Below are positions 1-11,269 of a DNA stretch of 64,000 nucleotides, piece after piece (position 1 is the stretch's first letter; the number at the start of each line of letters is the position of its first letter). Both the position numbers and the translations under genes were made by a program. The notes under the pieces are model-generated. The model had not been told where the DNA came from, made no database searches, and saw nothing but the letters and a program-made list of their open reading frames with translations. This DNA is from Gnetum montanum (Eukaryota; Streptophyta; Gnetopsida; Gnetales; Gnetaceae), in assembly GCA_015680685.1 (NCBI GenBank), contig MNCI01000189.1, positions 72,404-136,403 of the forward strand, read 5' to 3'.

Positions 1-890
1 TAGGTGTAGTGCATTGATGTAGCGTAACTGCTTGCCACACTTCACTATGCTTTGTAGTGTAGCATGTTTGGCATAGCGTAGCATCTTGTCACATTGTGCT
101 ACGCTACACAACATAACGTAGCTGCCAGTTCAAAGCAAAAAAATTTGCATAGTGTCCTGATGCATGCATTGGAAACCTTTGAAGCACGCTGACTATTTAT
201 TGCATATTTGCTACGCTATGCTACACTATGTAGCGTATCATGGCGTAGCAGTTGTCCTTAGTCGTAAAAAACGTCGCCAATCTGAAAACTTTGCCTTTTG
301 CACTGCGAAGCTTGCGAACTTGCTAATCCCACCCTTTGAGATGCCTTCTATCACTTTTGTAGAATTGCTATGCCGCACTGCACCATGTAGCTTAGCGTAG
401 CGTAGTGGCCAACATGGCCTACTTTTGGCCAAGTTCACCTCTTTCTGATGGAAGGAGACATTGCTAAAGGACTTGAAGTCAAGCGAGGGGATTGACCATC
501 TAGTTTTTTTGCTACACTGTGCTATGCTATGTGGCATAACATAGCGTAGCATTGCGCTTCTGCAAACATCTTCTAAAGTTTGCTACGCTACATAGTGTAG
601 CGTAACGTAGCAAAACTCCTTGACTTAGAAAACTTGCTAAAGCGTTTTTCATGTTCTGAGCACCGCTAACAATTTCACGCACTGCTCCTAAGTGTGCTGT
701 TAGCTGGATGAACTACTTAGGTAGGGTAGGTTGGAGAATCTGTTTAGCCTATTGACACCTAGGGTAGAAAACCTGTCGAACTGGACAATCTGAACATCAG
801 AGCATCCATCTCGTGAAGAACTATCGTAATGCTACATGTACTGCAAAGACTTGATGAAGCAAGCATGCCTTCGAATTTTGGGGTGTTTCA
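1..890 (-). mobile_element. Tat-type Ty3/gypsy LTR, U3 side, cut by the window edge
   Basis: Read on the minus strand this starts TGAAACACC and continues with a line that matches the start of the two LTRs of the 20-kb element at 23769 and 42007 (CATGCTTC about 25 bases in). Like them it is rich in GCTACGCTA/TAGCGTAGC repeats. It abuts gag-element sequence at 891, so it looks like an insertion into that element; the rest of the LTR, and any second flank, lie outside the window. No coding function is seen. Confidence 0.7.
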
Positions 891-1431
891 CCATCAACCT
901 TTAGGTATGGATGCATGTCTTTCTAGTGGGACCCCCTAGAATAGCATTGGATTTTTGAGTGCCTTTTGATTACTCTTACTCCCATTTTTGGTTAGATCTA
1001 CAAGGATCTTAGTACGACCACATTGCATGATAACTCCCATAGAAGTCACCAAAGAGAATCCACAAGTCCCCTTGATGTCACACCCTAATCATTTCCTCTT
1101 GGTCCATCCTTCTTCATTCTGGGTACAATGAACACAAAATTAATTTTAAGTTTCAAGAATGTCAAGAATATCAATGTACCCTCGATCAGAACCTCTTATT
1201 TGTATAATGGATGAGTGGGTATAATGAGCTCACTATCCAAATAATTAATCACTCGAGACTCAATAACATAGAACACACCTCAACCAATGAGCCACATGAG
1301 TGTTTTATTTGTAGATGAGATTACTTATAAAAAGACAAAAAGAGAAAAAGGTAGAACAAGAAATTGAAATTTGAAAAATGAAAAACTAGAAAATAAAAGG
1401 TTGTAAAATTAAAGAAAATGAAAAGTAGTTA
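891..1431 (-). mobile_element. 3' non-coding region of gag-only LTR element 1
   Basis: Non-coding block downstream of the gag of element 1. It matches 50420-50960 of the copy at 47580-54161, including a shared TCTTTCTAGTGGGACC tract and a TTAGATCTACAAGGATCTT tract. The element's 3' LTR is not present; the Tat-type LTR at 1-890 interrupts it. Confidence 0.65.
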
Positions 1432-3190
1432 TTAATCCTGCTTGTTATTAGAATGGGGGGTATCCCCCATAACTAAACGGTTGAGCATGACGAGGATTAA
1501 TAGTTGAAAGATGAGGATCCTTGCATGTTGGAAATATTGGAACTTGGTCATACTTACCCCATTGGGGTTCACACACCTAATTATAGTAAGCATAGTGGGG
1601 TAATTTATAGGATGTAGGTTTCGGATAACGAGTTGACCCACTATGATGATTGGGACCATAAGATGGTATGCAAGGATCGGGATGTTGCCTTCCATGGCTA
1701 TGTTCATTGGGTCGTATGCATGATGGAGTGTTAATTGGTGGCCCTGATAAAGTAACATGAGGCATTGGGTTTGATGCACCACAGTGTTGGACTTGTGCTG
1801 AGTTGGAGGATGTAGTGGCCTTGGAATTGTGTTGTCCCTTCCTAGGATTATTTCTAAAGAAGGGATGCCTTCGATGTTGCTGAGGTCTCTTACTACTGTT
1901 GGCAATAGTAGCACAAGTAACATTTGGGGGTTGTTGCTGTGGTGCAAACACCTTAGGAATAGTTGGTGGTGATGTAGAAGGAGGGAAAGGATGAGAATGT
2001 TGAAAATTAGGAGAAGTGTAAGGTGCACAAGGCGGTGGTTGTGTTGAGGACATGGGTTGATAGTATTGAGGAGAATGGTAATGCAGTGAGATAGAGTATG
2101 TTGACCCAGTTGGGGAAACAAGATGTTGAACTAGGTAAGCGTTTGGGTTCGGATGATATGAAGGGTGTCTCCAGTTTAGGGGTGGCTTCCCCCATGACTG
2201 GGATTGTTGCCACTGTGATCGAACATAGTATCTCTGTATGAACTTTGGGTGTAACGTGTTTCCCCAATGCTCATATAAATGTAACAAGATTGGGCATATG
2301 TTGCATTCATACGTATGATTGGTAGTTGAGCTCTTATTTTCATTATCCCTTCTCTTTGATTGTCTAATGATACTTTATCCTACTTCTTGGGCTGTCAAAA
2401 CTCTATCTCCAATGATATCGATATATTCTCCACACTTTTTATGCATCCATTCCAACATCTTATTGATCTTTGCCTCAACTTCCTCTAACAATTGTTGTAC
2501 TGGCAAAGATGGTTCTTTCCCCTTGTGGTAGGTTGATTTTTCATTTTTGTGATTATGGCCCTTTGTTAAGTTGAGACTTTGCTCCCATTGATGTTTTTCA
2601 ACACTCTCCCATCTAGCCATTTCTCCTTCTTCTTTTGCTATCCACTTAATAAGCTCTTGGACTTGATGGGTTCATAGTTTGTATAGTTGACCTTGGGCAT
2701 ACATCCCTAGGGTTCTTCTTGTTTCATCACGAAGCCCATCAATGATATGATACATTAGCCTTTCCTCGAAGAACTCATGGCCTAGACAGTTGTTTAATAG
2801 TGCATAATATCTTTCTAAGGCCATGTCTAAGGGTTCATGTTGTGCTTGTTTCCACTCTTGGATTTGTTTCCTCAAGGCCAACACTCTTGCATAGGTTTGA
2901 TATCTTTCATTAAAGGCTTCTACCATTGTTGGCCAACGTCATATTGAATTTGGTTTTAACGATCTATACCATACTTTTTCTTGGTCAACGAGTGTCATAG
3001 GGAAGAGCTTGAGTTTTTGCCAACCGTTATCAATGTTGTTCCATGTACAAGCATCGTAGAAGGCTTGTAAATGTTGTTACGGATCTAAGTCATAGGCTCC
3101 TGAAAAATTGGGGAAGTTGTTTAAATCGAGCCTGGGTAGACGGCTCTCCTGACAATGCCTATGTGAGATTTGAGCAGCCTCTTGTATTTG
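1432..3190 (-). pseudogene. Gag-like protein remnant, element 1
   Basis: Broken gag coding region of an LTR retrotransposon. Around 2672-2926 it reads ERYQTYARVLALRKQIQEWK followed by a stretch with LLNNCLGHEF and IIDGLRDETRRTLG, the gag core shared with the copies at 52275-52529, 18932-19639 and 55809-56260. Around 2375-2620 follows a helical segment with EVEAKINKMLEWMHKKCGEY. The C-terminal part (1577-2287) is rich in proline, glutamine, serine and histidine. Frameshifts and stops separate the blocks. Gag would form the particle that packages element RNA. No polymerase domain follows, as in the other copies. Confidence 0.7.
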
Positions 3191-3507
3191 CGTTAGGCTT
3201 GTAGTGGCCAGTAGGGGTTCATCGTCATCAGGTAAGTTATGCTTTCATGTGTTCGGATGATGTTTCCTTCGTTTATGTTTATAAGAAACCCCCACTTCAG
3301 ATTGCATACTCCAATCTTCATTATTAGATAATTCATTGGTTCTCCAATGAATTGCCTCACTAGATGTGGCATTATCGTAGTCTTGTAGGAGAGGCATGGT
3401 TGTGAAATTGTGTGTGAATTTATATGTGACTTTTTATAATTATTTATTCCTAAAATATATATCATTAATTCCTATACAACGATTTTGTATGATATAACTA
3501 ATCTAGA

Positions 3508-3537
3508 TAACTACACCATCCTCAGCAACAACACCAA
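3508..3537 (-). promoter_or_regulatory. Primer-binding-site region of element 1
   Basis: On the minus strand the sequence just inside the LTR ends CTCATCA and continues TTGGTGTTGTTGCTGAGGA, the same arrangement as the copies at 21042, 48538 and 55081. By position this is where a tRNA would prime minus-strand DNA synthesis. The primer tRNA was not identified. Confidence 0.55.
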
Positions 3538-4579
3538 TGATGAGTGGCGAGGTACCCCTACACTCAACCATACGAAGACAAGCGTTTCACACATGATCTG
3601 GTCGAACTCCATAGACGAGCTAGTTGTGGTATCCAGATAATTACTCGTAGGTCATNACATGATCTGGTCGAACTTCATAGACGAGCTAGTTGTGGTATCC
3701 AGATAATTACTCGTAGGTCATAGTTCGCTGTCTTCCCACCTGGAGTAGTATTAACTTTGTCATGTATGGTTTAGTCTAGAGTGAGGTGTATGATGTGTTT
3801 CTACACTAGTACTACTCCTGAGTATGATGGAAAATAATATTAACTAAGCTAAGAGAGAGAGGGTGAGAGAGAATCTAAGCTAGCTTAAGTGTGATGAACA
3901 TCTATTCCTCAATCATTTGTACACATCTTGGACCTTGTGCATGACTACCACTGGGATTACCAAGCACAGATCCTAGGTATGCTACTGGGTTACCAAGTAG
4001 TCACACTTAAATGCTCGTAATCAAGTCGTACTCATTCCGCGTTTAACAGGAGTTTAGGGTAAGAAGATATTAATCTAAGAAAGAAATAAATAAAAATTAA
4101 ATAAATAATTAAGATAAGTGAATGTTGCAATGATGAAGTAATCTCAATCTTTATTTCCGATCATGTGTGTGTCCAAGTACATCACACTTGAATAAGGATG
4201 TCGTACAATTACAATCACCACACTGCAGGCATGCATTGAGAAATAATTCTAACTCTAAGAAGGAAAAACTACAATAGTTTGGGTAAGGAACTAAGAACTA
4301 ACTCCTAGAACAAGGAAAGCCACCTCTTATTTATAGAAATTGAGGTAGGCCACGATATCGCGGGGTAGACACAATATCGCGGATGTGATATCGCATACGT
4401 GATATCGCAGGGTGGACACGATATCGTGGATGTGATATCACGTACATGATATCACGGATGATGTGATATTGTGGCTACGATATCGAGGGTCTAATAACTG
4501 GGCCTGACAGACCATATCTTGTATCAAGGCTCTAATAATAGGGCTCTGATAATCGGGCCTGACAGATCATGACTCATCA
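3538..4579 (-). mobile_element. 5' LTR of gag-only element 1
   Basis: On the plus strand it runs from TGATGAGTGGCGAGGTACC to CATGACTCATCA, the inverted TGATGA...TCATCA ends of this family. The U3 side (about 4340-4490) holds repeated GATATCGC-like units. A single N at 3656 is flanked by two almost identical copies of about 65 bases, which inflates its length and looks like an assembly seam. Confidence 0.75.
3595..3720. repeat. Direct duplication around a single N
   Basis: About 65 bases starting ACATGATCTGGTCGAAC occur twice, immediately either side of one N at 3656, with about one mismatch. Two other single-N positions in the window show the same pattern. Confidence 0.8.
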
Positions 4580-6332
4580 CCTTTGTACCACTTTGTCTAG
4601 TGGTGCTTCCTCCTTAGGATCATAGAAATATACCTTCCTTTTACTAATGGAGTGATCTTTATTATATTCCTCTACACTTTCTCTCTTTTTAAGTACTTTC
4701 TCCTTAGCCATATGATCAATGAGCCTTTGGATCCAATGGGCCCTCATTTTGGACAATCCTCCTTGGACATAAATCCCAAGAGTCTCTCTAGTTTTGTTTT
4801 TGATCTCATTTATATGGTGAAGCTATTTCCTTTGAGAAAAATTATAGCCTGGATGTTGGTGTAAAAGAGAGTAATACCTGCTCAAGGTTGCATCAAGGGA
4901 TTTATGATTACCTTGTTTTCACCATTAAACTTGTTTCCTCAAGTTGGATACCCTAGAGTATGCCTAGTACTTATTGTTGAACAACTCCATAATTGTACTC
5001 CATATGTGAATAGATTTTAGCTCCAAGGATAGTTACCAACTTTTAACTTTTTTGATAAGTATTCTAGGAAATAGTTTGAGTTTTTGCCACTAATTTTCAA
5101 ATTTTTCCAAGGCATAGACATCATGGAAGGCTTGCAAATGATGTTATGAACCATCATTATACCCTCCTTCAAATTTAGGGATGTTGTTCATAACAAGTCA
5201 TTTGATTCGACTATTTGTCTGATGCTTGGTAGGAATATAAACTACCTATGAAATATTATCATGCTCCTTGTAGTAAATAGTGGCTCATCATAGTCATTAT
5301 ATTCATGATGGCTTCTATCATGGTCATGTCTCCTATGATGTGACTTGCTATGTTGTATTTCCTAATGATGCTCTTCCTCTTCTTATTATTGACTATGCTT
5401 TTCTCTCCCATCCTTACAATGGGACCTTTAGTTCATCTCCATCTTAGCCTCGATCATTCCTCCTTTGATCTTGTTCATAGTTCCTCTTGTTAGAGTTTGA
5501 TGATGTGGAGGATCATAAAGGTAGAGGAATATGAGAGTGGTGCCAACTTTCCCTTATCCTTTAGTTCCTTGGTTCTTCTTTTGATGAATGGTTTGGAGAC
5601 CTTGGCCTTGAGGTTCTCCTAGTTCTAGAACTAGTTCTTTCCTCACCTTGGTTTCTCACCAAGATTGATTGTAACTATTAGTGAGTTGTGTCTCTCTTAT
5701 CAAAAAGGGGAGGACCTTGGTGTTGAGATAATCCTCATAGAAATTATGGACCCTCCTTTTGTGATTGCTGAAACAGTGGGAATGGGACCTATTTGCCCTT
5801 GGAGACTTCATGGCATGCCTCCATGCATAGATCTTTCCTAAGATGGGCTTCTATTGGCTGATAATCTCTTGTAAGGTGATCTGTTACTTGGTAATCTAGG
5901 CATGCTAGTTCAAGCCATAGTTTCATGAGATCTTCCATGAGCATTGATGCAACAAAATGATTAGGAGGTAAAACAATATTATCCTCCAAATCCTTCCAGC
6001 ATATTTGTTCATTTAGATGAAGGATGAAGTCAAAGTTTAGATAATAGGGATTCGAATGTGCATAGAAAACCTTCAGTTGTTGAGGTATCTCACCAACATT
6101 CTTTTTAGTACTATCATATTGTTGGTTAGAGTCATTAATAAGTCATGGTGAATCATTCTTGTGAGAGGAAAACATCTTAGTTTGTTTTGATATAGTATTC
6201 CTTGATAAAATATTATTATTAATTTTTTGAAAGATGCTATGTGATTTACTTTTTAAAATGACTTTGTGTGATTTTACTACCTAAAAACACTTAGCACACT
6301 TAGCTAAAATTAAGTCCCCAACCATAGTGCCA
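4580..6332 (-). pseudogene. Degraded gag region, element 2
   Basis: Minus-strand remnant of the same gag family. The best block (5789-5989) reads DNIVLPPNHFVASML, matching the block near 20671-20740 on the minus strand of element 3 (NIVLPPNMLLHAF). Further on, 4650-5000 keeps gag-core spacing with many stops. Element 1's LTR abuts it at 4579, so element 1 probably inserted into this gag. Confidence 0.55.
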
Positions 6333-7115
6333 ATGATGAGCAGTGGGTATTCCCTACATCCAACTATATGAATCACTAGCGTGTATGCACGATTTGATTG
6401 AATTTTATGGACTCTATTTACCTAAGTAACCTATATCTTTAGATGGTGAAAGGCGTTTACTAATCGTTGTATTTCTAATCAACACTTGTGTTAATCTTAT
6501 TAGTATGGTTAGGTGTGATTGAGGTGTAAGATATTTGTTTTTATAATTTTTATTAATTTTGGTATCTGCAAAATGGTTGAATAAAGGAAGGTTTAATATT
6601 TAAATTAACTAATTAATTAACTAAACTATCACAAACATGGAGAATCTGTTCCCACATTCTGTATACATCCTAAACATATATTAACATTGCTAGGTTACTA
6701 AGCATTAATATGTAATGCTCAAAGTGGTTGTACTCACATGAATTACGAATTATAATATTAAATGTTTAATAAGGAGAAAGTAAATTATACTCAAAGTAAA
6801 TTGCTAGAGAGTAAAGTTAAACTAATTCAAGTGTTGCAATAGATGGAAGAAATCTCAATTTTATTACTATTTATGCAATTATGTCTAGGTACATATTGCA
6901 CTAAATAAAATGTCGTATAATCAATTCAATTCACATTGTGGGCATTCAAAGGGAAAAGTTTACTAACTTCTACAGAAAGAAACTGTAAGAGTCTAGCTAA
7001 GGAAATGACCAAATGGTGTCATAAATGTGATAGGTGTATACATTTATATAGACAATGACTACATCATCATTGATGCACATGCATCAATGCATCTTGAGAT
7101 GTGGTGACGCTATCA
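6333..7115 (-). mobile_element. LTR of element 2
   Basis: Starts TGATGAGCAGTGGGTATTCC, preceded by CATAGTGCCAA (the inverted primer-binding region), and contains the family's U5/R landmarks (AATTAATTAATTAAC, a tract on cards such as TTACTAAGCATTAATATG). The U3 end is set at CTATCA (7115) because the sequence beyond is a different, plus-oriented remnant. That end is uncertain. Confidence 0.55.
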
Positions 7116-8046
7116 CCTTATTGACATTTCATAACATTTCAAGTCACTAGCTTGATATAATTATGAACTTTATGACATTGTATAGCATAGTGTAAAATTT
7201 CAACCAAGGTGGTTGTGTGTTGTTTGGAATGAAGGCATGATTCACATTAAACCTTTATAGTGTTCATGGACACCTATAGAAGTGGTTATACAAGGGCATA
7301 ATGGGAGGATCCACTTGCATGACTTTTGTTGATCTTGGCTTTGAACTAATCTCATGACTTCAAGGACATCATGAGCAACATTTTTAAATTCATACATGAT
7401 TTTGAGACTACTTCCCATCAATTTTGATGAATATGTAATACTTTTATATTGAAAATTTCTTACAATTTCCTATTTCTTGGCCATTTTAGAATTTGAAATG
7501 TCTAGTCATGATTTTCAATATTTCGGTACATTTGCAACATCTTGCGAACTAATTAATCATTTTCATAAACATTTTCATATATATTAATCATTGGTGGAAT
7601 AAGCATGACCAATTTTGAACATAAACACGTATTCACTTGGTAGTCTTAGTAGTGTAATTGCTTAGTTTGCCTAGTAGCATAATGCTTGGTAATCCTAGTA
7701 GTGGGTAGGTGAGTTTAGGATGTGTACAAGAACCTAAGAATGCATACTTAATGCTGTTAGGCTAGCTTAGGATTTATTTTCTTATCATTAATTAGATTAA
7801 TTAATTAATTAATTTCTATGTTTCCATCTAGTTTAGCCATAACTACACAACATCTATAATCATACTACCTTGGACCAACCATATATGATAGAGCTACTAC
7901 TAGTTTAAGTGGGAAGATAGTGACTTATGATCTCACATTTAACTATCTAGATATCATGCCAGTTCCATTAACAAAATTCAATTGGATTGCATGTTAAGGC
8001 TTGTGATCTATATGGTTTGGTGTAGAGTCTACTTAGTCACTCATCA
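7116..8046 (+). mobile_element. 3' remnant and partial LTR of a plus-oriented gag-family element
   Basis: 7180-7440 matches 59060-59340 of the element at 55 kb (GGTTGTGTGTTGTTTGGAA, GGGAGGATCCACTTGCAT). 7555-8046 matches the R/U5 part of the family LTR (AAACACGTATTCACTTGGT) and ends CACTCATCA. The U3 part between them is missing. No coding sequence. Confidence 0.6.
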
Positions 8047-8963
8047 TTTAGTATAAATTTTAAGATTCATCTTTATATCAATTTTATAAGAATATTTGTG
8101 GTGTTATCAAATCAAAATCAAAATTGAATAAAAGTTAGGATTTCACACAAGCTTGCAATTAATTCTTCACAAATCTAGTGTAGATCTCTTTAATTACCTT
8201 TGAATTTCATGGATCTCATAAATTTTAATCTTTCCCATGGTTGATTAAGTTATATATAATCCAAATCGTGCTTGTTTTCTCAAATTTTATGGAAGTTTAA
8301 GTTACTAATGACATTCTATTCCAAATTAGATGTTTTCTTAAAGATTTGAATCCATTGAAAATTTATTAAAATCATGTTGATTCTTGAAGAAATCATGTTG
8401 ATGCTTGGACTACTTAGTGTATATATAATCTAAAATGAAGATAGAATCTCAAATGAAACTTATTTGAATTTGTTTCAAGGAAGAATATTATTGTGAGTGG
8501 TCATGGAATCCTCTCAAAACATTTTCTTTATAAATTTCTCATTATGGTTATAAATGTATTGCAATATTGCAAGAAAAATTAATTCTTCTTATGTGACGAG
8601 TGATGAAGTTGTGATCCATCTAGTTGCAATCCACAATTTGAATTTCAGTAGGTATAGCAACCCCATTAATAGTTGAGAAACAAGTAGCAATCAATTGTAA
8701 CCTATTACTTGCAAAATATTAAATTCATTAGTTAGCTACATTGTCATCAGTCTCTCATACTTTTGCCATTCCCCTCTATAAAGAGTTAAATCCTTAGTAA
8801 TTTATAATTTTGTCCAATCATTTTCATTTTTAAGTTTATATTTAATTTTTTATCTTTCTAGAACAATAATGTAACTAATTACATGTTACTTATAATTTTA
8901 ATGTTAATGTTAAAATGCCATGAACCTTATTGATCTCTAAACCTCCGCCTCTTTTTACATTAC
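8047..8963. other. AT-rich stretch without recognised features
   Basis: No open frame, repeat match to the rest of the window, or terminal structure was recognised. It is the left flank of the solo LTR at 8964. Confidence 0.5.
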
Positions 8964-9585
8964 TGTTGATGCATAAATTTTGGTTATCCCAACATCGGAA
9001 AAACTCGTTTGAGGAGACTATAGCCTAGGGCACCTCCTGTATGGGTACGGAAACCTGGGAATAGTCTCAGCTGGAAAGAGCCATGTGACCAAGTGATAGA
9101 GAGAAAAACTAAAGGAGAGAGAAACATGAACCACCGACAGGATACATGGTTGTGTCGCNGAGAGAGAGATAAACATGAAAAAAACTAAAGGAGAGAGAAA
9201 CATGAACCACCGACAGGATACATGGTTGTGTCGCTACAAGAATCATGTGTAGTTGCGATCAAACATCACCAATGCCTTGCAAACCGCCAACCGTTGTTGC
9301 CGCACACACTGCCAACCACCCAGAGAAAGAGGAGGTTCAGTCCATGGCTTCACGGCCCTGGCCTCACTGGCCTAGGGTTTTCTGGCCTGATTTCTCCTCC
9401 TCCACCCCTCCCCCCAACTCCATCACCTTGATGCCTTTTTATAGCCAATTTTAGGGTCAGGCTAACCCATCTTTTTTCTTTTTTCTATTTTTTATTTTTT
9501 ATTTTTTATATTTTTTTATTCTTCTTTCTTTTTTTTTTAAATAAACAAAGGCCACATGCCAAGCATGGGCGTGTTGGTACCAACA
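8964..9585 (+). mobile_element. Solo LTR (TSD ATTAC)
   Basis: Starts TGTTGATGCATAAATTTTGG and ends GTTGGTACCAACA, with ATTAC on both sides (8959-8963 and 9586-9590). The first 120 bases match the start of the insert at 35964 and the last 35 match its end, so they are one LTR family with TGTTG...CAACA ends. No internal region is present. An N at 9159 lies between two copies of about 42 bases, so the true length is probably shorter. Short CT/T-rich tracts lie near 9470-9540. Confidence 0.85.
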
Positions 9586-10800
9586 ATTACCAAGGGCAAG
9601 GAGGGTAAATGTCAATACAATGCAGGACGCAAAGGGGCACTAAGACCTTCAGAACACTGTCAGGTAGCTATCTAACCGACTTCAGTGCTCATTAAGTGTA
9701 AAAGAAAAATTTGTAAATACCAGTACCTGTCCTCATAGGTACAGATGATCACGCATATAAACTATTATCAAGGAATTATGCATCCAAACGGTAAGAAGAG
9801 GAATATAAAAAGGCTCCATCTCAAGGAACCAAAACAGTAAGTACTGCTGGCGTATTCCACAAGAATTAGAAAAACACATACAAAGATTGCTGTATAAGAT
9901 GTTGGCTTCTCACCAACAACGCAATTATACATTTGCTTCCGAAAAGGCTGGTTCCTGTACCATACAACAGATTACACATTCCATGGCAAGCAAGACAAAT
10001 ACAACACAAGCAGAAACCATTGGCAGATGTAGCATTATCTATAACACGGGATTTTTTTATCGTTCTTTCTGTGTAGATGGGCAATGTTGAACAAATCCCT
10101 CATGTTTCTGCAGTGTATCAACGATGGTTTGGTCTTTAGTTGGTGCTGTCGTATCGTGTTTCTGAACAGTGGTTTTCCCTTTAATTATGTTTCTGATTTC
10201 TGGAAATCATTCTTCTGGGTTTTCAAAAACAAATAGAAGTTGAGTATTGGCTTTGTAAAAGGAACTATTGGCTTCGTTATGTGGATGACACAGTATGCAC
10301 GGAATGTAGTCATTTCATATCTGACTATGACCACTGAATGTAAAGCATGTTCTGAAACCAACTTTATTGAATCAGAACTTTCCTTCCACAAGCATGGGCT
10401 ACAAAATCTGGTACATACCCGACATTTCACACAAAAAGGGGGAATGAACAATGGATAGAACATCGTCTCTACGAGTTCAACATCAAATCACGCTACCCGT
10501 GAGCATGAGACTGCCCTGATCTCCTTTCATGTGTGTGTATATATCCAATCTAGAATTTGTTCTACACACGGACCTGGCTTCATTGAAGAATCAACTGCAT
10601 CGTCTAACATGCAGCTATTCACCATTATGTTACTTTATGATGAAGCTATGACCAGTGCCAAGAAAGCAGCCTCCATTATCCAATTTCCACTAAAGCTAAG
10701 GACTGTTTTTGACACAATGGCAATAGGGCCATGATAATGATCTAACAGTTGATAATATGACTTCAGGCTTCCAATTCTTGAACTACATTGTGACATATGA
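9586..10800. other. Region 3' of the JAC1-like gene without a recognised gene
   Basis: Higher-complexity, less TE-like sequence than its surroundings. Both strands were examined for J-domain exons (HPD motif, GKEGN-type motif) without success. It may be intron or 3' flank of the gene at 11270. Confidence 0.4.
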
Positions 10801-10917
10801 CTAGGAGTATCTAAGGTCTACAGCAATGCTTATCCGTTCACACCTAGTTGGCCACAGCATGATTATGTTCATGATCTGATGCAAATTAAGTTCCTTTGAA
10901 ATCCTCTTCACAAGAGT
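10801..10917 (-). other. Possible 3'-terminal exon of the JAC1-like gene
   Basis: On the minus strand a good acceptor (CTTCTGTTTTGCAG) is followed by 38 open codons, beginning TLVKRISKELNLHQIM, and a TAG stop. The phase fits a donor at 11309 in the exon above (CACG before GTACAG). The peptide matches no part of the auxilin J domain that I recognise, so this is a splice-model possibility only. Confidence 0.2.
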
Positions 10918-11269
10918 CTGCAAAACAGAAGAACCACCATCACTTCTGAGACACAAACGTTATTTCACATGACTTTCTAAGTTCTAGGGAATTCCATCTC
11001 TTTAAAAAGTTTCCAAATATTGAAAGGAGTAAAATTTATCAGGTTGGTAGAAAAGTGCTAACCCAATGAAATGGCATTAAACTTGCAGCAAGCCTGGTTT
11101 TCTAACATTCCGCATATGCCCATCTGCATATTGTAGTAGAAGAATTACTAGAAAAGAGGAAAACTGATCTGTAATAAGATGGTACTGCTAAGAAAACAGG
11201 AAAAAAATGCGAATAAAACGGTGATGCAAATCCAATGGTAAAAAATGCCGACATTGTGAGTTTTGCTGA

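Noticed and set aside
9586-9640. A GKEG-like string near 9600 as the missing JAC1 J-domain exon
   Set aside because: It is on the plus strand, opposite to the gene, and the surrounding codons do not continue like a J domain.
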